DNA of 30,787 nucleotides from Sulfurimonas sp. (GCA_027063295.1 JAMORZ010000158.1:1-30787); one strand, 5' to 3'; shown: positions 8,348 to 16,600, counted from the first letter of the stretch. Program-made: numbers and translations. Notes: a model not told the origin generated them from the letters alone.

Positions 8348-9733
8348 TTATTTGTTTTTTGCTATAGCTTGAGCGATACGAAGGAGTGTTTCTTCTTTAC
8401 CAAGAACAGCCATAATGGTATCAATATTTGGTCCACCCATCTTTCCAAGAAGGGCAACACGAAGTGGCATACCAATTTTTCCAAAACCTATCTCCATCTC
8501 ATTGACCACCTCTTCCATGATAGCATGGTACTCACTTGGTAGATGTGGTTCTGTGTTTGTAAGTTTTGCCCCAAAGTTGTTAAGTATCTCTACCCAACCC
8601 TCTTTCATCGCTTTTTTAAGAGCTTTTGCATCGTACTCACTAGGAGTTGTAACGATCTCTTCTACCATACCTGCTAGTTCCTTGAGTGTTTTTGCACGCT
8701 CTTTGAGGGCATCTAGCAGAATCTCTTTTTTATCATGAGAAGTAAGAACTACTCCAAACTCACTTAAAAGCTCAACGAGTTTGTCGTTTGGTGTGTTTTT
8801 GATGTAGTGGGCGTTGAGCCAGTCTAGTTTTTCTGTGTTGTAGATAGAGGCTGATTTATTGATATCTTTTGGATCAAAAAGCTCCATCATCTCACTCATA
8901 GAGAAGATCTCCTGATCTCCGTGAGACCACCCCAAACGCACAAGGAAGTTTAGAAGTGCTTCTGGAAGATACCCCATCTCTTTGTAGGCCATCACATCAG
9001 TTGCACCATCACGTTTTGAGAGTTTTTTCCCTTGTGAGTTGTGTATCATCGGTACATGGTAAAATTTTGGTATATCAAAACCGAGTGCTTCATACACTAC
9101 TATCTGTTTTGGAGTGTTTGAGAGGTGATCATCTCCACGGATAACTTCGTTGATCCCCATCAAAGCATCATCTATCGCTACAACAAAGTTATATGTTGGG
9201 CTGCCATCAGCACGAGCGATGATAAAGTCATCTAAGATATCTTCTGCTTGAAATATCACATCACCCTTTACCCCATCGTGTACAACTATCTCGCCACTTA
9301 GAGGTGCTTTGATACGGATAACAGGCTTAACCCCCTCAGGTGGTGTACCATCAAAGTCACGGTAACGTCCATCATACTTTGCACGCTCTTTGTTCGCCAT
9401 CTGTGTTTCACGCAGTTGCTCTAGTTCCTCTTTTGACATATAGCATCTGTATGCTTTGCCCTCATCGAGAAGTTGTTGGATATATTTTGCATAGATATCA
9501 TCACGTTTGCTTTGGTATGTGATCTCACCATCTGCCTCAAGACCAAGCCACTCAAATGCTTTTAGTATCGCTTGTGTCGCCTCATCTGAGTTACGAGCCT
9601 TATCAGTATCTTCGATACGAAGAACAAACTTCCCACCATTTTTTCTCGCCCAGAGGTATGAAAACAGAGCAGTTCTTAAACCACCAATATGTAAGTAGCC
9701 AGTAGGGCTTGGAGCAAAACGTGTTACAACCAT
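8348..9733 (-). CDS. gltX: Glutamyl-tRNA synthetase
   Basis: A 461-residue class I synthetase of normal length that charges tRNA-Glu with glutamate (or tRNA-Gln in phyla that use the amidotransferase route). The HIGG motif is at residues 15-18 after RFAPSPTGYL, and the KLSKR motif is at 237-241. Between them is the GDVIFQAEDILDDFIIARADGSPTYNF segment with the Glu-recognition region. Campylobacterota commonly carry two GltX paralogues, so whether this is the discriminating one cannot be settled here. The frame extends upstream to 9763, but the ATG at 9733 has an AAAGG ribosome-binding site and gives the conserved MVVTRFAPSPTG beginning. The small exported gene follows after 10 bases. Confidence 0.95.
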   Translation of the reverse strand: MVVTRFAPSPTGYLHIGGLRTALFSYLWARKNGGKFVLRIEDTDKARNSDEATQAILKAFEWLGLEADGEITYQSKRDDIYAKYIQQLLDEGKAYRCYMSKEELEQLRETQMANKERAKYDGRYRDFDGTPPEGVKPVIRIKAPLSGEIVVHDGVKGDVIFQAEDILDDFIIARADGSPTYNFVVAIDDALMGINEVIRGDDHLSNTPKQIVVYEALGFDIPKFYHVPMIHNSQGKKLSKRDGATDVMAYKEMGYLPEALLNFLVRLGWSHGDQEIFSMSEMMELFDPKDINKSASIYNTEKLDWLNAHYIKNTPNDKLVELLSEFGVVLTSHDKKEILLDALKERAKTLKELAGMVEEIVTTPSEYDAKALKKAMKEGWVEILNNFGAKLTNTEPHLPSEYHAIMEEVVNEMEIGFGKIGMPLRVALLGKMGGPNIDTIMAVLGKEETLLRIAQAIAKNK

Positions 9734-9919
9734 GAAAATGCCTTTGTATTTATAGTTGCGCAATTCTAGCTAATCAAGGTTAAAATACGGGTAAAGAGTA
9801 AGCACTAATTCTAATATCAAGTGCAATTTTTTTTGAAGTAAGTTGAAATAGATAAGATTTTTTATTTTGGAAATACGGTTGTTTAGTAATAATGGTTATA
9901 AGTTCGTTTTCTTGGTTGA

Positions 9920-10222
9920 ATGAGTGAAGGCAGTATATTGGGCAGTAAAAATAGAATTTTACTAGGAATTTTAACAGATATAATCTTACACCACTTTCGC
10001 AATACTCTGCTCAAAAAAGAGCTTTATATTACCAAACTGAAAGTTAAAAAAATTGCAAACAAACACCCTGAAATTATTCACTTTATAACACAACATAATT
10101 TTTACTTAGAGAGTGGTACACTTTTTTATACAAGTAAACGACAATTGAAAAAATGTGTAGAATCAATAAAGTTTTTTAATAAAAAGTATGAAGAGGATTT
10201 TTTGAACTTTATAGAAAGCTAA
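9920..10222 (+). CDS. Hypothetical AT-rich small protein
   Basis: An unrecognised 100-residue reading frame, basic and helical, with repeated Lys/Ile/Phe-rich stretches (KKELYITKLKVKKIANKHPEIIHFI, then KFFNKKYEEDFLNFIES). No signal peptide or transmembrane segment is evident. The base composition is visibly more AT-rich than the flanking genes, and no convincing ribosome-binding site precedes the ATG, so it may be recently acquired or not translated. The final codons and stop (10220-10222) form part of the terminal stem of the structured element that follows. It is alone between gltX and the foldase gene, and no function is proposed. Confidence 0.4.
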   Translation: MSEGSILGSKNRILLGILTDIILHHFRNTLLKKELYITKLKVKKIANKHPEIIHFITQHNFYLESGTLFYTSKRQLKKCVESIKFFNKKYEEDFLNFIES

Positions 10223-10300
10223 GAGGCGGGAGGACTCGCCCAGCATCTCTGTCAAAGGGTGTAAGGCTTATGGATGTCCGTTTTTCCACCTCTCTTAGCT
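10217..10300 (+). ncRNA. Compact structured intergenic element, candidate small RNA
   Basis: This 84-base element is closed by a perfect 9-bp stem (AGCTAAGAG at 10217-10225 with CTCTTAGCT at 10292-10300). Inside is a GC-rich hairpin (GCGGG/CTCGC around an AGGA loop, 10226-10239) and a CATC/GATG pairing (10244-10247 with 10273-10276). Two possible pseudoknot contacts are visible: GGAC at 10232-10235 with GTCC at 10276-10279, and GGTG at 10258-10261 with CACC at 10287-10290. It lacks the conserved cores of SRP RNA, tmRNA, RNase P and the common riboswitches that I know. The element is GC-rich in an AT-rich patch. Strand and transcription are not established. Confidence 0.4.
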
Positions 10301-10449
10301 AACATACAAAAAAATTATACCATTTTTAAAAGTTTGTAAAATTTCAACAGTGGAAGTATGAACTAAATAGAGTATATCACACTTGCAAGATGGTGGAGGT
10401 TTCATCGCTTTTTCCCGTTTGTTTTAGGCAATTGTTGGTTAAAGCTTGG

Positions 10450-10455
10450 TAAAAT
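10450..10455 (+). promoter_or_regulatory. -10 box for the foldase/dCMP deaminase operon
   Basis: A TAAAAT hexamer lies 28 bases before the foldase ATG. A TTGGTT element about 15 bases further upstream could act as a weak -35. A CGGAT ribosome-binding site separates the box from the start codon. Confidence 0.4.
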
Positions 10456-10483
10456 ACCTTTAAGATTTACAAAACGGATAGAT

Positions 10484-11320
10484 ATGTTAAAAATATTTTT
10501 TGCTTTACTTGTTGGGAGTTTGCTTGGTGCTGAGGTGTATGATGGTGTAGCGATAGTTGTTAAAAACAAGGCTATAACACTTTATGATATACAAAAAGAG
10601 ATGCAGCTCTCAAAAGTTGATGCAAAAAAAGCGTCAGATATTTTGATCCGTCAAAAACTTGAAGAACTTGAAACGCAAAAGAGAAAGATCAGTGTAAGTA
10701 GTTCAGAAGTATATGATGATATCAAAAAGATGGCATCACGTAATAACATGAGCATTAGTGATTTTTATGAAGCTGTTCGTGATGCAAATGGACTTACTTC
10801 TCAAGAGTTAAAAGAGAAAATACATCAAAAACTACTCTCTCAAAAGCTTTATCAGGCTATCGCTTATTCTTCGATGAAAGAGCCATCACAAACAGAGATA
10901 GAGGAGTACTATGAACTTCACAAAGAGAGTTTCAAACATCCTGCTGCGTTTGATGTTGTGATCTATCAGTCAAAAAACAAAGAGTTTCTCCAGGAAAAGA
11001 TAGACAACCCAATGTTCAATGTTGCAGAAGTTGCGACAAATGAGCAGAAACTTCCTTATAACCGTATCTCTCCAGAGCTTGCATCTTTGTTAGAAAAAAC
11101 ACCACAAGACAGTTTTAGTCCTATCATTCCAGATGGAAAAGGTGGTTTTATGAGTTTTTATGTAAAACATATTGAAACAGCAAAAGAGGGTGGTTTAGAG
11201 TCGGTGCAAGCACAGATTGTTAATGCTATTATGGCAGAGCAACGTGAGCAGGTGTTGGGTGACTATTTTGCAAGGCTTCGTCACAATGCAGATATCAATG
11301 TTATAAGAATGCCACAGTAA
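10484..11320 (+). CDS. SurA-like periplasmic foldase (SurA_N / parvulin-like)
   Basis: A 278-residue exported protein. Residues 1-16 (MLKIFFALLVGSLLGA) are a signal peptide. The mature start (EVYDGVAIVVKNKAITLYDI) is the SurA/PpiD-type N-terminal domain signature, followed by helical chaperone sequence to about residue 140. A parvulin-like segment (about 145-245) is weakly conserved and ends GKGGFMSFYVKH. Campylobacter Cj1289 is a SurA-like protein of similar size, and the role would be folding of outer-membrane proteins. Whether the isomerase domain is still active is uncertain. The stop codon overlaps the next ATG by one base (TAATG), so the two are likely co-translated. Confidence 0.82.
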   Translation: MLKIFFALLVGSLLGAEVYDGVAIVVKNKAITLYDIQKEMQLSKVDAKKASDILIRQKLEELETQKRKISVSSSEVYDDIKKMASRNNMSISDFYEAVRDANGLTSQELKEKIHQKLLSQKLYQAIAYSSMKEPSQTEIEEYYELHKESFKHPAAFDVVIYQSKNKEFLQEKIDNPMFNVAEVATNEQKLPYNRISPELASLLEKTPQDSFSPIIPDGKGGFMSFYVKHIETAKEGGLESVQAQIVNAIMAEQREQVLGDYFARLRHNADINVIRMPQ

Positions 11321-11757
11321 TGTTAAACGATAAAAACTTCATCAATATCGCAACAGAGATAGCATCAGCTTCAAAATGTGTCTCCAAACAGGTAGGAGCA
11401 GTGATAGTCAAAGATGGTCGTATCCTCTCGACTGGTTACAACGGAACTCCTGCGGGTTATACAAACTGTTGTGATTATTGGGATGGCAAGTACACCTCAG
11501 AGCACCATGAGTGGAGTAAAACTTACGAGATCCATGCAGAGATGAATGCTATCATCTGGGCAGCCAGAGAGGGGATCAGTATCAAAGATGCAACCATCTA
11601 TGTAACCCTTGAGCCATGCAGTGAGTGTAGCAAAAACCTCATAGCAAGTGGGATCAAACGCATCGTGTATGCAAAAGAGTATGAACATACCCACTCCGAA
11701 GTGGTCTCAAAGTTTTTAAAAGATAACGGAGTGGTGATAGAGAAGCTCTCTATTTAG
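11320..11757 (+). CDS. dCMP deaminase (ComEB-like)
   Basis: A 145-residue zinc-dependent deaminase that converts dCMP to dUMP for thymidylate synthesis. The catalytic HAE motif lies at residues 72-74 (HAEMNAII) and the zinc-binding PCSEC motif has Cys100 and Cys103. The N-terminal CVSKQVGAVIVKDGRILSTGYNG is the nucleotide-recognition segment of the family, and a CCDYW insert before the HAE matches bacterial dCMP deaminases. It is translationally coupled to the foldase gene upstream. The convergent arsC-like gene ends one base after its stop. Confidence 0.92.
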   Translation: MLNDKNFINIATEIASASKCVSKQVGAVIVKDGRILSTGYNGTPAGYTNCCDYWDGKYTSEHHEWSKTYEIHAEMNAIIWAAREGISIKDATIYVTLEPCSECSKNLIASGIKRIVYAKEYEHTHSEVVSKFLKDNGVVIEKLSI

Positions 11758-11758
11758 T

Positions 11759-12109
11759 TTATATAAACTCTTTTATAATAGAAGTTGGGCGACCAATAAT
11801 CGCTTTGTCACCCTTGATGATGACAGGACGCTCTATGAGTTTTGGGTGTGCAACCATGGCATCGAGAAGTTTCTCTTCATCATTTTCCTCTTTGAGGTTG
11901 AGCTCTTTGTAGATATCTTCTTTTGTGCGCATCCACTCTCTCACACTCTTAAAGCCTAAAAGTTTTAAGACCTTTTTGAGTTCCTCTTTTGTAGGGTTTG
12001 CATCAAGATACTTGATGACCTCTTTTTCAACTCCATTTTCTTCTAAGATTGAAAGTGCTTCACGTGATTTTGAGCATCTAGGGTTATGCCATAATTGTAC
12101 ATCTGCCAT
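11759..12109 (-). CDS. arsC: Glutaredoxin-type arsenate reductase family protein
   Basis: A 116-residue thioredoxin-fold protein matching ArsC across its full length. It has the nucleophilic Cys12 in NPRCSKSREAL, an Arg in the VREWMRTKEDIYKEL helix corresponding to the first oxyanion Arg, and the HPKLIERPVII...IIGRP block carrying the other two conserved Arg residues. It should reduce arsenate to arsenite using glutathione/glutaredoxin or an equivalent thiol. No arsenite exporter or ArsR lies beside it, so a more general role cannot be excluded. An AAGGAA ribosome-binding site precedes the ATG. Its promoter region is shared with the divergent GAF gene. Confidence 0.85.
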   Translation of the reverse strand: MADVQLWHNPRCSKSREALSILEENGVEKEVIKYLDANPTKEELKKVLKLLGFKSVREWMRTKEDIYKELNLKEENDEEKLLDAMVAHPKLIERPVIIKGDKAIIGRPTSIIKEFI

Positions 12110-12141
12110 AGTGTTTCCTTTTTTTTATTGCAATTTTACAC

Positions 12142-12147
12142 TATAAT
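12142..12147 (+). promoter_or_regulatory. -10 box for the GAF-domain gene pair
   Basis: A TATAAT hexamer in the 71-base region between arsC (minus) and the first GAF gene (plus). It lies about 34 bases upstream of the GAF ATG, with a GAGG/AAGAG ribosome-binding site in between. Confidence 0.45.
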
Positions 12148-12180
12148 TATTACAACTAACAATGATGAGGATCAAAAGAG

Positions 12181-12678
12181 ATGAAATATGAAAATGTGTA
12201 CCATAAAATAAGTGAGTTTGGTTCTCAACTTCTCCAAAAAAAGTCTTTGGCAGAGGGGATTCCACTGATCGCAAAATATGCCAAAGAGGTGATAGGGGCA
12301 GAGAGATGTTCTATCTTTATCTACAACAGCACAGCTAACAAACTTTGGACAATTATCGCAGATGGTGTACAAAAGATTGAGATAGATGCTTCAACAGGGG
12401 TGGTTGGCTACACACTAAAAGAGAAAAAACCTTTGGTGATCGATGATCCTTATCATCATCCAGCTTTTTTAAAAGAGGTTGATGAAAAAACAGGTTATAA
12501 AACAAAAAATATCATTACAGCACCCATATTTAACTCTTCACGACGAGTCATCGGGGTGTTAGAACTACTTAACAAAGAGGGTGGTTTTGATAATGAAGAT
12601 AAAAGATTTATGATTTTCTTTGCTCATTATATTAGTGGATTTATCGAACTATCAAATCATATAAAAGGTGACGACTAG
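12181..12678 (+). CDS. GAF-only protein, first of a tandem pair
   Basis: A 165-residue protein that is a single GAF domain and nothing more. Visible landmarks are AERCSIFIYN near residue 41, the TGVVGY motif, the DDPYHHPAFLKEVDEKTGYKT loop, and the NIITAPIFNSS strand. No kinase, cyclase, phosphodiesterase or DNA-binding domain is attached, so it must pass its signal through another protein or dimerise with its neighbour. The ligand (cyclic nucleotide, small molecule, haem or none) cannot be told. The stop codon is directly followed by the ATG of the second GAF gene with no spacer. Confidence 0.85.
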   Translation: MKYENVYHKISEFGSQLLQKKSLAEGIPLIAKYAKEVIGAERCSIFIYNSTANKLWTIIADGVQKIEIDASTGVVGYTLKEKKPLVIDDPYHHPAFLKEVDEKTGYKTKNIITAPIFNSSRRVIGVLELLNKEGGFDNEDKRFMIFFAHYISGFIELSNHIKGDD

Positions 12679-13164
12679 ATGAAGGTATTTGACAAGATAG
12701 CAGAGTTTGGGCAAAAACTTGCTCTGAATGAAGATGTAGAAAACGCAGTAGTGATGATAGCTGATGAAGCAAAAATGTTATTAAATGCAGAGCGATGTTC
12801 TATCTTTATTGTGGATGAAGAGGATGGTATTTTGTGGACAAAACTTAGCGATGGTATAGGGAGAATCGTGATTGGACTTGATTCTGGAATTGTTGGAGAT
12901 ACTTATGCAAAAAAAGAGCCTCAAATAGTGAACAACCCTTACGAAGATGAAAGATTTTTGCAAAATATAGATAAAAAAAGTGGGTTTGTAACACGAAACA
13001 TTATCACCGTTCCTATCTATGACTCAAAAAGAAATATTATGAGTGTTATGCAACTTTTAAACAAGGTGTATGGTGATTTTGACAACAAAGATGTTGAAAC
13101 TTTGAATTTTTTTGCAAACTATGTAAGTGGAGCATTGGAGCTTGCACTTTTAAAAGAGAGATAG
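12679..13164 (+). CDS. GAF-only protein, second of a tandem pair
   Basis: A 161-residue single-GAF protein that is a clear paralogue of the preceding one. It has the same AERCSIFIVDEEDGILWTK, SGIVGDTYAKKEP, NPYEDERFLQNIDKKSGFVTRNIITVPIYDSKRN and LLNKVYG blocks. It starts on the base after the upstream stop, so the pair is made together and a heterodimer is a reasonable inference. No output domain is present. It begins MKVFDKIAEFGQKLALNEDVENAV, paralleling the helical start of its partner, which suggests a dimerising N-terminal helix. Confidence 0.85.
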   Translation: MKVFDKIAEFGQKLALNEDVENAVVMIADEAKMLLNAERCSIFIVDEEDGILWTKLSDGIGRIVIGLDSGIVGDTYAKKEPQIVNNPYEDERFLQNIDKKSGFVTRNIITVPIYDSKRNIMSVMQLLNKVYGDFDNKDVETLNFFANYVSGALELALLKER

Positions 13165-13249
13165 AAGTAAAAAAATACTTTCAAAAAGGGTGTAAGGCAG
13201 GTTTTCAATATAGTTGCCAGAATCTAAAGAACTTATAATCAATCAACTA

Positions 13250-13277
13250 CAATACTGACTTTTAAAAGTCAGCATTG
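13250..13277. repeat. Near-perfect inverted repeat across the WD40 gene stop codon
   Basis: The core CTGACTTTTAAAAGTCAG (13255-13272) is a perfect 18-base palindrome. It is extended by CAAT and ATTG arms after one mismatch. It contains the stop codon of the WD40 lipoprotein gene and lies between converging genes. As RNA it would form a hairpin that may end or stabilise transcripts, but no clean run of U follows on either strand. Confidence 0.5.
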
Positions 13278-16200
13278 AGCGGCTTGAGTGTTATATCCCA
13301 GTATCTGATTGTACCATCTTCACTACCTGTGAGAACTCCTGTTGCATCTTTACTAAGTGAGAGAGCATTTATCTTGTCATTATGTGCTAAAAAACCTCCA
13401 AATGAGACCTCCGAAGCGATATCTACAAAATGTACATACCCTTTGTATGAGAAAGATTTAGATTGTGTGTTGTTAGCAATGATGAGGGTTTTTCCAGATG
13501 GTAAAAACTCGATCGCTTTGATAGATGGTTTTGTAAGACCAACCTTAGAAAAACTTGCCCATATATCTATGGTTTTGAGAAGCTTCATTGTTGGAAGTTC
13601 CCAGCACTTTATGAGTCCATCTTCTGTACCTGAAGCAGCATATTTTCCATTTGGAGAGATTGCTACACTTGTAATGGTGCTATTAGTTATTTTATTAAGA
13701 TCTACTAATGTTTCAGCATGAAGATCCCAGTATGAGAGGATTTTGTCTCCACTTCCAGCTAGAGCATATTTGTCATCTTTAGAGATTGCAAGAGCACTTA
13801 TCCAGTTATGGTGGCCTTCAAATGTATGGATAAGCTTCCCGTTTTTTAGATTCCAGTATCTGATGGTATGATCATCACTGCCAGAGAGTGCATAAGCTCC
13901 ATCATGACTAAAACAAAGTTGTGTAGGTACTTTTGTATGTCCTTGGAGTAATCCTATAAGTTTTCCTGTTTTAAGATTCCAATAGTGGATGACATTGTCA
14001 AAGCTTCCTGAGAGTGCATAAACTCCATCATCACTGATAGCAACTGAGATGATCCTTCCATCACCACCATGAAGTGTTCTAAGAAGTTTTCCTGTTGTAA
14101 GATCCCAGTATTTGATATTTGCACCCATCCCTCCTGTGATGGCATACTTTTTATCTTTACTGATAGCAGCACATTGTACCCCTTTTTGATCTGTATTGAT
14201 TGCTATATTTTTTTGTTTGTTTTTTAGTCTATCTTTTGTGAAGTTATTTGTAAAGATCTGTGTATATCCTGCATCTTCAAGGTTGATTGCTGTTGTGAAG
14301 TAAAGATTTTCTTGCGAGTGTTGTGTTTTTGTATCAAAAAGGAGTACCTTGTCTTGTACCTCTACTTGTAGATCAGTTCTTTGTGCATAAAGTGGAAATA
14401 TATACCCAATGAGTGGATCATTAAAAGAGTAATCAAAAAGATAAGTGATGTCGTTTATCTCTTTTTGTGTGAGTGTATCTTTTGGTGATGATAAAAGATA
14501 GTTGTATTTGTATAAAATCTTTTGATCATCTATAGAGAGAGGAAGGGTATAGATTTGTTGTTTTGTGCTAAATGTTCTGTATTTTTTTGAAGAGTGAACA
14601 TTTTTGAGGTCTTGTTGTAGGAGAGCAATTTTTTTATCAAGTAATGTGTACTTTTTATTGTAGTTTTGTTGTAGATTTTGTTTAAATTTCTCAAACGATT
14701 TCATCTTTTTTGCTATCTTTTTATCTACCTTAGCGAGTGCAGCTTTTTTTTGTGCTTGAAGTTTTTTTCGTTTTTTGATTTGTGATTTTGATAGGATAAT
14801 AGAGCTGTACTTCAAGCCCATACCAAAGTGCCCAACTGCCATCGCTTTACCATCTGGAGAGAGTACGCTTGTTCTTACATGCTTCTCTTTGTTAGTCTTG
14901 ATGATTTTTTTGCGTTTGAGGTCGATATATTTTACCCCCTCTTTATCGTTAAAAAGAGCATACTGACCATTTTTACTGATGCTGATATCTTTAATATCAC
15001 TTCCCCAAAATGAATGTAGAAGTCGTCCATCTGAGAGTCTCCAATAGTTGATTTTTGCATAGTCTGAGGAGAGAGCATATTTTCCATTTGGTGTGATATG
15101 TATCTGTTGAACAGTGTTTGTATGTCCACCTTTTGTTGTAAAAAGGGTCTCTCCACTAAAGAGGTCGATATATTTTAGGTGGTTGTTTGGTGTGTCAATA
15201 AGTGCATATTTCCCATTTGGATGGAGTGCAGCTGTATTTTGATCAAGTGGGTATTGTTTTATGGCTTGTTGATCTTTGAGTCTGAAGTAGATAAGATAAC
15301 TTTTATCAAAGTATCTCACAGTTGACAAGAGATATCTTCCATCTTTACTCCATGAGAGTGATTCAACTGCACCATATTGGGGAGATTTTATAGAGGAAAA
15401 CTCTAGGCCCGTATAAAGATCATACAGTTTAATTTTTGCATCTTTTTGACCAATAGCAATAAAATAGTTCTCTGGATCAACCTCTAAGGCTGTAATCTCT
15501 TTTGATGAGGTGATTGTAGTGGTCTTTTTGCCACTAGAGAGGTTCCAAATATCAAGTTTATTATCATGTGCTGCAAGAAGATGTGTTCCTTTAGGAGTTA
15601 TTTTGAGTATGGTTGCACCATAGTAGATCTCAAAATTTTGGGCATATTTGTCAACTTTGAGAATCTTTTTATCATACATTTTTTTAAGATCATATTTTTG
15701 TATCTCCTCCTCTTTTGTGTAGTTTTTTATCTTGAGTTGCTGTTGTTCTTGAAGGTGTGACTTTTCACCTTGAAGTGTACTGATCTGAGCAGAGATACTT
15801 TTTGCTTGGTTGTCGATACCATATCTCCATACCTCTGCATGGAAACTTCCATCACCATTTGGCACTACAAAACGCAAGGGTTGTTCTGTTTTGAGGAGTT
15901 GTTTTCTGTCAACACTTACATACTCTGGGATACTGAGCCTAAGTGCAGTTTTCAGAGAGTTTATGAGTGCTTGATTTTTTTCTTTTGTAGAGAGATTTGC
16001 ATAGTTTTGTTTTTTGAGTGTGTAGAAGTAAGAGTTTCTCTCTTTGTTCTTTTGTTTGACACTTTTATAGCCACGGATGGTGAGATGACCTTTGTTGAGT
16101 TCTTCAAGATCTAAAAAGAGAAGAAGTTCTTGTGATGGGTGCTCTTGATCAGGTTGTAAAATGTCGGAAAGTTTCTCCTTGTCATCCCTTTGAAGGTTAT

Positions 16201-16600
16201 ATGCAGCTTGAAATTTTCTTTGTGCATCAGCACTTTTTGCAAAATCAACAAACTTGATAGAAGTGTATTTTGCATTAAACTCTTCACCAAGTAGTGCAGG
16301 GTTTTTGGCTATTTTTTGGATCAGTTTTTTATAGGCATAGTACTCCTTTGTTTTCGTTGTTGCAGGGTCAATGTATGCAGTAGTAACGATAGTAAGGGGA
16401 AGCTTTTCTTCTCTGTTGTACCATTTTGAGTGTTTTTCTTGTAAAAGTGGAGCATCCTCAAAGGCTTGGTTTACTTTGTGTTGGAGTTGAACACCCTCTT
16501 TGTTCGCAACTAAGAGGTTGCTTGTCGGTGTTTTAGGTGTAGAACAAGAGATGATGAACAGCACGAATGTAACAAGTGTAAAGAGTCGAAAAAGCCACAT
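13262..16600 (-). CDS. Large lipoprotein with two WD40 beta-propellers
   Basis: A 1112-residue envelope protein. The N-terminus has a hydrophobic signal ending in the lipobox IISC (Cys19), with Ser at +2 consistent with outer-membrane sorting. Residues 20-310 are a mixed, unrecognised domain. A first set of degenerate WD40 repeats spans about 320-600, a Lys-rich coiled-coil linker lies at about 600-680, and a second, better-conserved propeller covers about 805-1110. Repeats such as DGVYALSGSFDNVIHYWNLKTGKL and DGAYALSGSDDHTIRYWNLKNGKL are visible there. It probably acts as a scaffold for protein contacts at the cell surface or in the periplasm. No enzymatic motif is evident. The ATG has an AGGA site six bases upstream. 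A decayed paralogue lies divergently upstream. Confidence 0.85.
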   Translation of the reverse strand: MWLFRLFTLVTFVLFIISCSTPKTPTSNLLVANKEGVQLQHKVNQAFEDAPLLQEKHSKWYNREEKLPLTIVTTAYIDPATTKTKEYYAYKKLIQKIAKNPALLGEEFNAKYTSIKFVDFAKSADAQRKFQAAYNLQRDDKEKLSDILQPDQEHPSQELLLFLDLEELNKGHLTIRGYKSVKQKNKERNSYFYTLKKQNYANLSTKEKNQALINSLKTALRLSIPEYVSVDRKQLLKTEQPLRFVVPNGDGSFHAEVWRYGIDNQAKSISAQISTLQGEKSHLQEQQQLKIKNYTKEEEIQKYDLKKMYDKKILKVDKYAQNFEIYYGATILKITPKGTHLLAAHDNKLDIWNLSSGKKTTTITSSKEITALEVDPENYFIAIGQKDAKIKLYDLYTGLEFSSIKSPQYGAVESLSWSKDGRYLLSTVRYFDKSYLIYFRLKDQQAIKQYPLDQNTAALHPNGKYALIDTPNNHLKYIDLFSGETLFTTKGGHTNTVQQIHITPNGKYALSSDYAKINYWRLSDGRLLHSFWGSDIKDISISKNGQYALFNDKEGVKYIDLKRKKIIKTNKEKHVRTSVLSPDGKAMAVGHFGMGLKYSSIILSKSQIKKRKKLQAQKKAALAKVDKKIAKKMKSFEKFKQNLQQNYNKKYTLLDKKIALLQQDLKNVHSSKKYRTFSTKQQIYTLPLSIDDQKILYKYNYLLSSPKDTLTQKEINDITYLFDYSFNDPLIGYIFPLYAQRTDLQVEVQDKVLLFDTKTQHSQENLYFTTAINLEDAGYTQIFTNNFTKDRLKNKQKNIAINTDQKGVQCAAISKDKKYAITGGMGANIKYWDLTTGKLLRTLHGGDGRIISVAISDDGVYALSGSFDNVIHYWNLKTGKLIGLLQGHTKVPTQLCFSHDGAYALSGSDDHTIRYWNLKNGKLIHTFEGHHNWISALAISKDDKYALAGSGDKILSYWDLHAETLVDLNKITNSTITSVAISPNGKYAASGTEDGLIKCWELPTMKLLKTIDIWASFSKVGLTKPSIKAIEFLPSGKTLIIANNTQSKSFSYKGYVHFVDIASEVSFGGFLAHNDKINALSLSKDATGVLTGSEDGTIRYWDITLKPLNADF

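Noticed and set aside
10217..10300. SRP (4.5S) RNA, a tRNA or a cobalamin riboswitch
   Set aside because: The SRP core with its GGAAG segment, the tRNA T-loop GTTCGA motif and the B12 box are all absent, although size and GC content first suggested a known RNA.
10390..10425. GATG/CATC hairpin followed by T-rich sequence as a terminator
   Set aside because: The stem is only four base pairs with a large loop and would be too weak. I see no gene whose transcript it would end cleanly.
13275..13721. Plus-strand frames under the lipoprotein gene
   Set aside because: They are antisense shadows of the WD40 repeats, which explain the sequence fully on the minus strand.
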